Shown: positions 28,601-37,046 of the stretch, in pieces
How the letters are laid out: every line of letters starts with the position of its first letter
Position numbering within the stretch: position 1 is the first letter of the stretch
Assembly: GCA_014138095.1 (NCBI GenBank)
Contig: JACGXE010000001.1
Coordinates: 310,001 to 374,000, forward strand
DNA length: 64,000 bases
Reading direction: 5' to 3'
Source of the DNA: Ochrobactrum sp. RH2CCR150
GTDB taxonomy: Bacteria; Pseudomonadota; Alphaproteobacteria; Rhizobiales; Rhizobiaceae
Program-made: the position numbers and the translations under genes
The notes under the pieces: generated by a model
Database searches by the model: none
Seen by the model: only the letters and a program-made list of their open reading frames with translations
What the model was told of the DNA's origin: nothing

Positions 28601-30120
28601 TTGTAGATATACCCGACAACACCGTTGTAACGGCCGGGCGGCAGCTTGGTCTCCATCGTTCCGTAAACGCGGTTGACCTTGCCGAGAATGTAACCTGCGC
28701 CATCGCTGGCCGGATTGAGATTGTCGTCAGGACGCGCAAGCGCCTGCCGCGCCACCGGGCGAGCGAGATAAGGCGTCACGATGACGACCAGCTCGGATTC
28801 GTTGCGGATGAAGTCCTTGCTGCGGAACAGTGCGCCGAGGACGGGAATCTTGGTGAGGCCCGGAAAGCCGGAAACCGACTGGCGCACTTCATCGCGGATA
28901 AGGCCGCCGATCATCATCGAACCGCCCGATGGCAGCTCCACCGTGGTGTCCGCCACGCGTTTGCGCAGCGACAGAATGCTCGCGCCGAGGCCATCTGCCT
29001 GAGTGGTCGACGTTGAACCTTCTGTTGTGGGTTCTGACACTGATGTTCTGATCTTCAGACTGATGCGACCCGGCCCGAGCACCACCGGCATGAACTCCAG
29101 TCCGATGCCATAATTGATCTTGGCCAGCTGGTTGGTGCGCTTGCCATCGTCATCATAGGTCACGCTATTGATGACGTTAAACTCGCCGCCCACATTGAAT
29201 GCAGCTTTTTCGCCGGAAATCGCAGTCAGCGTCGGTTCAGCCAGCGTCTTCATGACGCCTGCTGTTTCCATCGCGCGCAGATAGGCAGAGAAATTGCTGG
29301 TCGCCAGTCCAAAGCCCGTATTTGACAAGGTCTCGCCAATGGCTCCGGGCAGGCTTTCTGAAATGCCGCCATAAGAGATGCCATTGCTGGTCCCGCTGCC
29401 GGTCATATTGACGCCGAGCTGCTTCATGACGTTACGGCTGACTTCGGCAACGGTCACTTTCAGTGTGACCTGATCTTCACCGACAATGGTCAGCATGTTG
29501 ACGATAGCGCTGGCGCGACGACCTCTGTCGGGATTGTCGATTGCAACGCCGCCACCATCGGTCGGAGCCGAAGCGGTGGATGTGTATTGGCCGGTCGTTG
29601 CTTCACCGCCGGTCACGAAAAGGCCTGCAAGCTTTGCGGCTTGTGCCGAATCCTGCGGTGTCTGTACTGAACCGGTCAAAACGACGTTGTCGTTGATCAG
29701 TTCGACCCGGATATCCGAGCCCGGAATGAGACGTTTCAATTGTGCCGAGAGACTGCTGACATCGCGCTCGATTGCGATATCGATGGAAGCGATCTGTTCG
29801 CCATTCGCCCCGAAGACGAAGATATTTGTCTGTCCGACCTGCTTGCCGAACAGATAGATGCGACGCGATGTACGTGTGACAGCATCCGCGACCGATGGAT
29901 TGGAAACGAGGACGTCATAGGCGTCCTGCGGCAGATCCAGAATAATCGATTTGTTGAGGCCGAGACTGATCTGCTGGGCGCGGCCCTGCGTGCCGACCTT
30001 GACGATGCCGCCAGCCGCCATGGCAGGCGCGTCGAGGAAGGGCTGCGCTGCAAGCGCTAGGCTTGCGGCTACGAGAGCGGATTTGGTCCAATACGGGCGC
30101 ACGCGTTTTCCCTGTCTCAT
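28597..30120 (-). CDS. cpaC: Tad pilus outer-membrane secretin CpaC/RcpA
   Basis: A 507-residue secretin that forms the outer-membrane channel of the Flp pilus. A signal peptide (cut near PAMA-AG) is followed by a pilus-type N domain (about 40-115, SIILDLPQDAYDVLVSNPSVADAV), a BON-like domain (about 125-175) and the secretin domain (about 210-445, EDQVTLKVTVAEVSRNVMKQLGVN to SGGSMMIGGLIRDEV). It overlaps both neighbours by 4 bases, so cpaB-cpaC-cpaD are translated as a unit. Confidence 0.95.
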   Translation of the reverse strand: MRQGKRVRPYWTKSALVAASLALAAQPFLDAPAMAAGGIVKVGTQGRAQQISLGLNKSIILDLPQDAYDVLVSNPSVADAVTRTSRRIYLFGKQVGQTNIFVFGANGEQIASIDIAIERDVSSLSAQLKRLIPGSDIRVELINDNVVLTGSVQTPQDSAQAAKLAGLFVTGGEATTGQYTSTASAPTDGGGVAIDNPDRGRRASAIVNMLTIVGEDQVTLKVTVAEVSRNVMKQLGVNMTGSGTSNGISYGGISESLPGAIGETLSNTGFGLATSNFSAYLRAMETAGVMKTLAEPTLTAISGEKAAFNVGGEFNVINSVTYDDDGKRTNQLAKINYGIGLEFMPVVLGPGRISLKIRTSVSEPTTEGSTSTTQADGLGASILSLRKRVADTTVELPSGGSMMIGGLIRDEVRQSVSGFPGLTKIPVLGALFRSKDFIRNESELVVIVTPYLARPVARQALARPDDNLNPASDGAGYILGKVNRVYGTMETKLPPGRYNGVVGYIYK

Positions 30121-30935
30121 GAGCGCGGTCCTACTTCTATAATGCTGCCGGACTTGATGACCTTGACCGTTCCGCTGTGCGTCGGCGAGGAAACCAGATA
30201 GTCGGCTTGCTTGATGTCCTTGTCTTCGGCGTCGTGCATGGATCGCAGCGCCAGTGTCAGCCGATCCGCCATCTGCTGGGCGACGGTGATGATTTCCGCC
30301 TGATTGGGCGTCAGTTCCAGTGTCGCTGTCTGGCCGACCATGACCTTGCGGCCTTGTTCGTCTTCCTGAATCGTCTGGTCGATGGCGAGTACACGCACAT
30401 TTTGCAGCACGGTTTCGGTCGTGAAAGGCGCAATGGACGTGCTGCCCGCATTGTCCGGCTTGCGCCGCGTCATGATGACGTCGACAAAATCATTGGGCAG
30501 GATAAAGCCGCCAGCCGAGCTTTCGGCATTGATCTGGGTTGCAACCGCGCGCATGCCGGGCGGCAGGATCGATGACAGGAAGCTTTGTCCCGGTCCGATC
30601 AGCTTCACCTTGCGAATGGGTTCGCCGGGAAAGAGTTGCAGCCTGACGGTTGCACCATTCAACTGGCTGATGGCATCCGGTTCACTGGTACGGGTTATGT
30701 AGCCATCGGATATTGCTTCCTTCGGCCATGATTGCCAGCGCATCTGCGAGGTCAGTTCCGCACCGACGCCGAGATTTTCCGTGGCGACAAGCACTTCTTC
30801 CAGCTGGATTTGTGGGGTCTCGGGCGCAACCACGACGGGTGCCGGCGGCGGAGCCGCCAGATTCATGGCGATATAGCCCGCACCGCCAGCAGCGATAACG
30901 GCTACTCCCAGAATGAGCAGACGAGCTGATTTCAT
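30117..30935 (-). CDS. cpaB: Tad pilus assembly protein CpaB/RcpC
   Basis: A 272-residue periplasmic protein anchored by an N-terminal segment (ARLLILGVAVIAAGGAGYIAM). An SAF domain (about 45-115, VLVATENLGVGAELTSQMRW) and an RcpC/CpaB domain (GMRAVATQINAESSAGGFILPNDFVDVIM) follow. It is thought to stabilise the secretin. ATG 30935 gives a standard signal segment; the upstream codons to 30959 are leader. It overlaps cpaC by 4 bases. Confidence 0.92.
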   Translation of the reverse strand: MKSARLLILGVAVIAAGGAGYIAMNLAAPPPAPVVVAPETPQIQLEEVLVATENLGVGAELTSQMRWQSWPKEAISDGYITRTSEPDAISQLNGATVRLQLFPGEPIRKVKLIGPGQSFLSSILPPGMRAVATQINAESSAGGFILPNDFVDVIMTRRKPDNAGSTSIAPFTTETVLQNVRVLAIDQTIQEDEQGRKVMVGQTATLELTPNQAEIITVAQQMADRLTLALRSMHDAEDKDIKQADYLVSSPTHSGTVKVIKSGSIIEVGPRS

Positions 30936-31068
30936 GATGTGCCCCGTGCAAGTCCCCACGTCCGAACGACGTGTTCCAAAATTGCACCGGCAATCGTGTA
31001 ATTATGGTTAATATAATCTTATTCGTATTAAGAAATATAAGTTCCGCAGGGCAATTCATTGCCGGTTA

Positions 31069-31596
31069 TCATGCGGGAGCGAACAAAATTGACTGAATTG
31101 ACTGGCCAACAGGCGAAAGCGGATAACTCCACAGACCGGCGGCACCCAAAGCAATCCCATAAGGAATCCCGACATCCTTGCGCGACAAGCGTTCCAGAAA
31201 GACATAGCGATCCGCATAGACCGGGCGCGGCATCAGGCGGTATAGAATGATGAGAAGCGTGAGAACGCCGCCAAGGATGGAGAACTTGAGGACATAGTCC
31301 GCGAGGCCGGGATTGAAGCCGAACCACAGCGTCGTTGCGGCAATCATTTTTGCATCGCCGCCGCCCATTGTCCGCAGGCAGAAAAGCAGGAAAGTGATGC
31401 CGAGCATCAGCACGCCAGCCAGCACATGCCAGCCGTAATCCGCAAGCGAAAGACCGGAAAACGGTGCGAGAATGAGGAAACCTGCGGCGAGGCCAATTGA
31501 AACCCGGTTGCGAATGGTCATCGACAGCAGATCGGTGATCATGGCCGAGACCATCGCCGCCACGAAAATCGCCGTCATCAGCGCCGCTATGACCAT
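31069..31596 (-). CDS. cpaA: prepilin peptidase CpaA/TadV
   Basis: A 175-residue A24 aspartyl peptidase that cuts Flp pre-pilin. The two catalytic aspartates are visible, Asp22 (MITDLLSMTIRN) and Asp81 (GGGDAKM), among five or six hydrophobic segments. The start at 31596 is fixed by GGGGGG five bases upstream and lies 31 bp after flp; the frame is open further up, but that part overlaps the flp gene. It lacks the N-methylation domain, as usual for this family. Confidence 0.92.
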   Translation of the reverse strand: MVIAALMTAIFVAAMVSAMITDLLSMTIRNRVSIGLAAGFLILAPFSGLSLADYGWHVLAGVLMLGITFLLFCLRTMGGGDAKMIAATTLWFGFNPGLADYVLKFSILGGVLTLLIILYRLMPRPVYADRYVFLERLSRKDVGIPYGIALGAAGLWSYPLSPVGQSIQSILFAPA

Positions 31597-31627
31597 CAAA
31601 GCCCCCCCGATAGAGTCTCGTTGCCGA

Positions 31628-31810
31628 TTATTGACCGTTCGTCGCGTTCTGGACGCTTGTGGCAACGGAGTCGAATTTTTTGCCGACACTACCGGCCATG
31701 AGCGCTACGCCACTGATGATTGCGATAGAAACCAGCGTGCCGATCAGCGCATATTCAATCGCTGTGGAACCGGCCCGGTTCTTCAAAAAACGCGTCATCA
31801 ACGTCGGCAT
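31628..31810 (-). CDS. flp: Flp/Fap pilin
   Basis: A 60-residue pre-pilin, the major subunit of the Tad pilus. The processing site is G14-S15 in RAGSTAIEYALIG, with Glu19-Tyr20 at the expected positions, followed by one hydrophobic helix. AAGGAG precedes the start codon. It heads the minus-strand operon. Only one flp copy is present; many Tad loci have several. Confidence 0.93.
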   Translation of the reverse strand: MPTLMTRFLKNRAGSTAIEYALIGTLVSIAIISGVALMAGSVGKKFDSVATSVQNATNGQ

Positions 31811-32044
31811 TGCACGCTCCTTCGCCTCTCCGAAAACGGCTGCCCCTGGAATGGCCGTTATCAAATTCGGATGGCTGAAGCATAATCGGCAGGCATTGTA
31901 GGCCCCTTAACAATCAGGGTTAATGAAGCGTTGTTTTGTAATTAACATCTCTGACACCCAGGGCGCATCAATCCTGCCGGTGACTTAATGGTTCTTTCAC
32001 CAATCCTCTTCATTATTTGCTAGGCATATTACGGGGGTCGTAGA

Positions 32045-32461
32045 GTGGTGCGTCGGTTTTTCTCTTCGAACAAGTTGCGGAAGGCATTTGTCCTGGCAGC
32101 GATAGTACTGTCTTCAGCCGGAATTCAGACCGCGCATGCGGAAGAATATATCAAGCTGGAAACAAGTCGGGCGCGTATCCTTCGTCTGGCCCGCCCCGCC
32201 GACACGGTGGTGATCGGCAATCCAGCCATCGCGGATGCGGTTGTTCAGGATTCCCAGACCATCGTATTGACCGGCAAGGATTTTGGCGTGACCAACATCG
32301 TTGTCATGGACAAGCAGGGTGAGCCGATCATCGACCGGGAACTCGTCGTCTCCAGCAATGGTCGGGGTACAACGCGCGTCTACCGTCGGGCCGAGGTTCA
32401 GACACTGTCCTGCACGCCTTATTGCGAAAAGGCTTCGACCAAGATCGGCGACGATAAATAA
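32045..32461 (+). CDS. secretin N-domain-like pilus protein (T2SS/RcpA N-terminal type)
   Basis: A 138-residue exported protein (signal peptide to about residue 32, AHA-EE). Its body, EEYIKLETSRARILRLARPADTVVIGNPAIADAVVQDSQTIVLTGKDFGVTNIVVMD, resembles the N domain of CpaC (QRAQQISLGLNKS...NPSVADAVT...GQTNIFVF) without the secretin barrel. Two Cys (LSCTPYCE) near the end could form a disulfide. It starts with GTG. It is divergent from flp and precedes the two TadE-like genes, so it is part of the Tad locus. Confidence 0.82.
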   Translation: MVRRFFSSNKLRKAFVLAAIVLSSAGIQTAHAEEYIKLETSRARILRLARPADTVVIGNPAIADAVVQDSQTIVLTGKDFGVTNIVVMDKQGEPIIDRELVVSSNGRGTTRVYRRAEVQTLSCTPYCEKASTKIGDDK

Positions 32462-32560
32462 GAGACCTCGCTAAAATCCCGCATTTGCCGTTAATACTCT
32501 TTCAGGTTGTCCTGATGTATTCATGCGCCATGTTTTAAACCGGCAGGTTTTGGGTGGGGC

Positions 32561-33148
32561 ATGACATTCAAGGATTCCCGTCAGGATAGGCGTGGAGAAG
32601 AACGAACGTGGCTATGCGCTGCCTTTCGACGCTTGCGGCTGTTTGGTTTGGCGCGTGAAGGCGCAACCGCAATCGAGTTCACGCTTCTCTTCATTCCGTT
32701 CCTCATCATCGTCTTTTCGACCATCGAAACAGGCATGAATTTCACGGCCCGACAGGTGTTGTGGAACGCGACGCAAAACGTCGCGCGCCAGATCCAGACC
32801 GGACAGGTCAGGGGAAGCGATCTTACGCAGACCAAGATCCAGACCATGTTGTGCGATCAGATCCAGTTCATGGTGAAGACCGGCTGCGAGGGCCTGACGT
32901 TCAATCTTGGCACCTATTCCGGCTTTTCCACGGTACCGACCACTGGCATTCTGTCCGCCGATGGCGATCTTACGCGCACCGGCATCAGCGGCACCAACGG
33001 CACCTCGACCATCAACCAGCTCAATGTGCTCTATCGCTGGCCGGTTCTGACCAACATTCTCTATCTGACCGACAGTGCTGATGCGAAACGCGGCACCATG
33101 CCGTTGTTTTCCACGCTGACATGGCAGAACGAGCCGTTTCCCAATTGA
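32561..33148 (+). CDS. TadE-like minor pilin
   Basis: A 195-residue pseudopilin. The N-terminal cytoplasmic arm is followed by REGATAIEFTLLFIPFLIIVFS, a hydrophobic helix with the conserved Glu of pseudopilins, and then a periplasmic domain with two Cys (LCDQ and TGCEG). TadE proteins are processed by the prepilin peptidase and needed for pilus assembly. It ends 42 bp before a second such gene. Confidence 0.88.
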   Translation: MTFKDSRQDRRGEERTWLCAAFRRLRLFGLAREGATAIEFTLLFIPFLIIVFSTIETGMNFTARQVLWNATQNVARQIQTGQVRGSDLTQTKIQTMLCDQIQFMVKTGCEGLTFNLGTYSGFSTVPTTGILSADGDLTRTGISGTNGTSTINQLNVLYRWPVLTNILYLTDSADAKRGTMPLFSTLTWQNEPFPN

Positions 33149-33190
33149 CGACGAATATCGGGTTGCGGCCCGGACTGGACCCATATCGCC

Positions 33191-33751
33191 ATGCGAACAG
33201 CATCATTCCGGTTGTTGAGACAATTTCTGCGTGACAGGCGCGGGGTCAGTGCAGTTGAGTTCGCGCTGATCGCTCCTGTCTTGCTCCTGATTTATCTGGG
33301 TTCCACCGATCTTGCGGATGGTCTCGACGTCAACAAGAAGGTTTCGCGATCGGCAAGCAGCCTTGCCGATCTGGTCACGCGCCAGATATCGGTTTCGGCT
33401 GCCGATATCGACGATATGTTCGCCATCGGCAACACATCGCTGCTGCCTTATCGCCGGACGAACCCGAAAATCAGAATAACGGCGCTGAAAGTCACCAAGG
33501 CACAGTCGTCGAGCACCTATACTGTGACGGTGGACTGGTCACGCGCGAATGTTACCAACTTCGCCGCTGTGGCTGGGAGCAAAGGGGACCTTCCTGCGGC
33601 GCTTATCGCGACCGACGCCTATTTTATCAAGGTCGATGTGCAGCTTGATTATAAGCCGCTTAACTCGTGGATCTCGACCAGCATTCCCATGAGCGAGACC
33701 TATTACCTCTCCCCACGCTATACCAACAGCATCCCCTGCAGCGGGTGCTGA
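33191..33751 (+). CDS. TadE/TadF-like minor pilin
   Basis: A 186-residue pseudopilin-like protein. DRRGVSAVEFALIAPVLLLIYLG gives the membrane helix with the processing-site Gly and Glu; the periplasmic part carries SADIDDMFAIGNTSLLPY and ends in a Cys-Ser-Gly-Cys tail (CSGC). It most likely acts with the upstream TadE protein. No TadG with a von Willebrand domain is found after it; mutM follows. Confidence 0.85.
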   Translation: MRTASFRLLRQFLRDRRGVSAVEFALIAPVLLLIYLGSTDLADGLDVNKKVSRSASSLADLVTRQISVSAADIDDMFAIGNTSLLPYRRTNPKIRITALKVTKAQSSSTYTVTVDWSRANVTNFAAVAGSKGDLPAALIATDAYFIKVDVQLDYKPLNSWISTSIPMSETYYLSPRYTNSIPCSGC

Positions 33752-33842
33752 CACCGTCTTTCACGTCTCCCCCTTGGCAATAAGGGCAAAACCCAACATA
33801 TAAGGGGAAAGGCCAGACCGGCCCCTTCAGGATTTGCTTTCA

Positions 33843-34724
33843 ATGCCAGAATTGCCAGAGGTAGAAACCGTTCGTCGCGGCTTACAGCCCTTCATGGAAG
33901 GCGCAACCATCAACAAGGTCGATCAGAACAGGCCCGATCTGCGTTTTCCCTTCCCGGAGCGTTTTGTCCAGCGTCTGACGGGGCATCGGATTGAGGAGCT
34001 CGGTCGCCGTGCGAAATATCTGACGCTTCATCTCGATGACGGTCTTTCCATCATCAGCCACCTTGGCATGTCCGGTTCGTTTCGCATCGAGGCCGATGAT
34101 GGTGCAGACACACCCGGCCAGTTCCATCACGAGCGATCAAAGAACAGCGTCCATGACCATGTGGTGTTTCATCTGTCGCGCCCCGGTGGTTCGGGCGCGC
34201 GCATCATCTATAATGATCCGCGCCGTTTCGGCTTCATGCTGTTTGCGGAAAAAGGTGCGCTTGATACGCATCCGTTTTTGAGCAACCTCGGTATCGAGCC
34301 CACTGGCAATCTTCTGTCGGGGGCGATACTGGCGGAGTTGTTTGAGGGGCGGCGGACGCCGCTCAAGGCAGCGCTTCTCGATCAACGGCTGATAGCCGGT
34401 CTCGGCAATATCTATGTCTGCGAGGCTCTGTGGCGTTCCGGCCTGTCGCCCATGCGAGCAGCAGGCGCCGTGGCGGGTGATGCGGCGCTTATGGAACGCC
34501 TAGCCAGCGATATCCGTACGGTGATTGCCGAGGCCATTGCGGCGGGCGGATCGAGCCTGCGCGATTACATTCAGGCTGACGGAGCGCTTGGCTATTTCCA
34601 GCATTCCTTCTCGGTCTATGGCCGGGAAGGGGAGCCTTGCCGTAACCCGGCCTGCAATGGCGTGGTGGAGCGTGCAGTACAGGCAGGCCGTTCGACGTTT
34701 TTCTGTGCCTCCTGCCAGACATAG
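33843..34724 (+). CDS. mutM: formamidopyrimidine-DNA glycosylase MutM
   Basis: A 293-residue base-excision repair enzyme that removes 8-oxoguanine and cuts the strand. The N-terminal PELPEVETV supplies the catalytic Pro and Glu after Met removal, which fixes the ATG at 33843. The helix-two-turn-helix region is [22 protein letters not shown]-terminal zinc finger has C-R-N-P-A-C and C-A-S-C. No operon partner is obvious. Confidence 0.96.
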   Translation: MPELPEVETVRRGLQPFMEGATINKVDQNRPDLRFPFPERFVQRLTGHRIEELGRRAKYLTLHLDDGLSIISHLGMSGSFRIEADDGADTPGQFHHERSKNSVHDHVVFHLSRPGGSGARIIYNDPRRFGFMLFAEKGALDTHPFLSNLGIEPTGNLLSGAILAELFEGRRTPLKAALLDQRLIAGLGNIYVCEALWRSGLSPMRAAGAVAGDAALMERLASDIRTVIAEAIAAGGSSLRDYIQADGALGYFQHSFSVYGREGEPCRNPACNGVVERAVQAGRSTFFCASCQT

Positions 34725-34844
34725 GACCTTGCCAAACGGGGATGGCCGGTCCACCTTGCCGCCCGGAAATTGAAGCTGTCATGGTATCGGCCTTATATGG
34801 GCCTGAATCCGATGGCGAGCCTGATGAAGGAGGAGCAGAATTCC

Positions 34845-35618
34845 ATGGCTTATGAAACGATCATCGTCGAGACGCGCGGCAATGTCGGACTTATCCGCCT
34901 CAATCGCCCGCAGGCGCTTAATGCGCTCAATAGCGGTGTGCTCAATGATCTGACGGATGCGCTAGCGATCTTCGATGCTGACGACAAAATCGGCGCCGTG
35001 GTGCTGACCGGTTCGGAAAAGGCTTTTGCTGCGGGCGCCGACATCAAGGAAATGCAGTCGATCGATTTCGTCGACGCCTATCTGCAGGATATGTTCGCCG
35101 ACTGGCAGAAGGTGGATCGCACGCGCAAGCCGATCATTGCTGCGGTGTCGGGCTATGCGCTGGGCGGCGGATGCGAGCTTGCCATGATGTGCGACTTCAT
35201 CATTGCGGGCAGCAACGCCAAGTTCGGCCAGCCGGAAATTACGCTCGGCGTCATTCCGGGTATGGGCGGCTCGCAGCGCCTGACCCGTTTCGTCGGCAAG
35301 TCGAAGGCCATGGATATGTGCCTGACCGGACGCATGATGGATGCGGCGGAAGCCGAGCGCTCGGGTCTCGTTTCGCGTGTCGTGGAGCCGGAAGTCCTGC
35401 TGGAAGAAGCCCTGAAGGCTGCAGAGCGCATCGCGTCCTTCTCGCGTCCCTCGGTCCTGATGGCCAAGGAAGCGGTAAACCGCACCTACGAAATGACCTT
35501 GAGCGAAGGGCTGCGCTATGAGCGCCGTCTGTTCCATTCGCTTTTTGCAACGGAAGACCAGAAGGAAGGCATGGCGGCATTCGTCGACAAGCGCACGCCA
35601 TCCTTCAAGAATCGATAA
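34845..35618 (+). CDS. enoyl-CoA hydratase/isomerase family protein
   Basis: A 257-residue crotonase-fold enzyme. The oxyanion-hole segments ([11 protein letters not shown] and [16 protein letters not shown]) and both glutamates (GGCELA and [15 protein letters not shown]) typical of true 2-enoyl-CoA hydratases are present. It probably acts in fatty-acid or amino-acid degradation; the substrate is not known. A strong AAGGAGGAGC ribosome site lies 8 bp before ATG 34845, so the longer open frame to 34770 is leader. Confidence 0.9.
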   Translation: MAYETIIVETRGNVGLIRLNRPQALNALNSGVLNDLTDALAIFDADDKIGAVVLTGSEKAFAAGADIKEMQSIDFVDAYLQDMFADWQKVDRTRKPIIAAVSGYALGGGCELAMMCDFIIAGSNAKFGQPEITLGVIPGMGGSQRLTRFVGKSKAMDMCLTGRMMDAAEAERSGLVSRVVEPEVLLEEALKAAERIASFSRPSVLMAKEAVNRTYEMTLSEGLRYERRLFHSLFATEDQKEGMAAFVDKRTPSFKNR

Positions 35619-35756
35619 GACGGACAGCGTTTCGGGCGGCGGTTGCCGCTGCCCGATGCGACATGAGGGCTGGATGAAGGCTGGTTTGGAGGGCTGAAAG
35701 GCCCGCGCGCAGGCGCAAAACCGGCTTTTTGATTGATAGTCGCGGCAGAATCCTCG

Positions 35757-35785
35757 TTGACGTGAGGGCAAAGCTGATCTATAAG
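35757..35785 (+). promoter_or_regulatory. rpsT promoter
   Basis: TTGACG (35757-35762) and TATAAG (35780-35785) with exactly 17 bp between them. It lies 112 bp before the rpsT start and is the best promoter match in this region. Confidence 0.7.
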
Positions 35786-35896
35786 CCCGCCACGGATCGG
35801 CGGCCACCCGGGATTTCAAGGGATTTCGGCTGCCCTAGAGGTTTTGTGCCCGGTGGTTTAAGCCCCTGGCTAGCTGACAGAAAAAGAGAGGCATTT

Positions 35897-36163
35897 ATGG
35901 CCAATACTCCTTCGGCCAAGAAGGCAGTGCGCAAGATCGCTGCCCGCACCGAAATCAACAAGTCGCGCCGCTCGCGCGTTCGTACATTCATGCGCAAGCT
36001 GGAAGACGCTCTTCTGAGCGGCGACAAGCAGGCTGCGGAAGTCGCATTCAAGGCTGCTGAGCCTGAACTGATGCGCTCCGTCACCAAGGGCGTGATGCAC
36101 AAGAACACTGCTGCTCGTAAGGTGTCTCGCCTTGCCAAGCGCGTGAAGGCACTCAACGCCTAA
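35897..36163 (+). CDS. rpsT: 30S ribosomal protein S20
   Basis: An 88-residue, Lys/Arg/Ala-rich helical S20 ([30 protein letters not shown]), typical of the family. AGAGAGG lies six bases before ATG 35897; the open frame upstream to 35729 spans the promoter and is not protein. It is monocistronic, between its own promoter and a terminator, just upstream of dnaA. Confidence 0.97.
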   Translation: MANTPSAKKAVRKIAARTEINKSRRSRVRTFMRKLEDALLSGDKQAAEVAFKAAEPELMRSVTKGVMHKNTAARKVSRLAKRVKALNA

Positions 36164-36192
36164 TTATTGCCTATTTTTATAAGCAAGTTCTG

Positions 36193-36228
36193 AAACCCGG
36201 CTCATTGTTAGCCGGGTTTTCTTTTTTT
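36193..36228 (+). terminator. intrinsic terminator after rpsT
   Basis: AAACCCGGCT (36193-36202) and AGCCGGGTTT (36210-36219), a 10-bp perfect stem with a 7-base loop and a T-rich tail. Confidence 0.93.
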
Positions 36229-37046
36229 CAGGCTTCTGACAGGTTTCTGCTCAATGTGTGGTCGCAATTTTTTCGCATATTTTTCAATGTGAAGAGGCAA
36301 GTTTACGAGGTTTCAGAAAGTAATGGCTGGGTAATTTTCGACTGTAATTTCAATCATTTGCGTAACTTTTGACGGAGTTATCCACAGGGGTCCGATGGGA
36401 CTCGGAAGGCCGTTTGAGTCAAGCAGATTTTTAAAATTTATTTTTCAGGCGGAACAGATCAGGACCATCTAATTTGACCACGTAGAAAACACATTGAATC
36501 CAAAGGCGTTAATTCGCTGGCGTCCGATTCCCTGTCTGTTGCACCACCCCATGCAAGGGGTTTCATGAAAAAAAACTGGCAATCCTAGGCTTGCTCTTTA
36601 CGGCGGGCCTTCGCTAAAGTCAGGTCATCAAGAGGGGTGGGCCACCGGCCCGGAGTTAGCGCTAATTGCTGTCGAATGTCAGCGTGGATGTTGAATCCGC
36701 GGGCGCTATTTTCTGGTCTCAAAGGTCCTCTTTCTTTCGGGTGATTGCTTATCATTCAATAACCGGGCCATTAACTGGCCATTAACCGGAAAGTCGTTTT
36801 GGACAGATGGCGGGCAATTGAGTGGTTGTCGTGGAAGGGGTTCCGGGCAATCAGCCTTCGGTGAACAGTTGTATGAGTCGTTCGCGGGTAACCGGAAAGG
36901 AGTATTTCGGTTCGGGACCTGTCGGGTCCGATTGAGTTTGTGTTTGGCCCGAATGTTGCGGGCCTGAGTGTATAAGTGAGTACCGCCGGCGTTGAAGGAC
37001 GACAGATCCGGAACGACGAGCTGGAAAAAATGACAAGCGCTGGAAA
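36229..37046 (+). promoter_or_regulatory. dnaA upstream region (gene-free, 818 bp)
   Basis: No reading frame here is convincing. The left part is AT-rich. It holds one consensus DnaA box TTATCCACA (36378-36386), six GANTC motifs (CcrM methylation sites in alphaproteobacteria), a GGGCC/GGCCC hairpin (about 36639) and a TTAGCGCTAA palindrome (36656-36665). No clear sigma70 promoter pair was found. It must hold the dnaA promoter and its regulators. A single DnaA box does not show an origin. Confidence 0.6.
36378..36386 (+). promoter_or_regulatory. consensus DnaA box upstream of dnaA
   Basis: TTATCCACA is an exact match to the high-affinity DnaA box. It is the only perfect copy I found in the 818-bp dnaA leader. 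This is most consistent with autoregulation of dnaA, with a minor origin function not excluded. Confidence 0.65.

Noticed and set aside
36229-37046. Replication origin (oriC) upstream of dnaA
   Set aside because: Only one perfect DnaA box is present and no clear AT-rich unwinding element with box clusters. In several alphaproteobacteria the origin lies away from dnaA. I therefore call it a dnaA regulatory region only.
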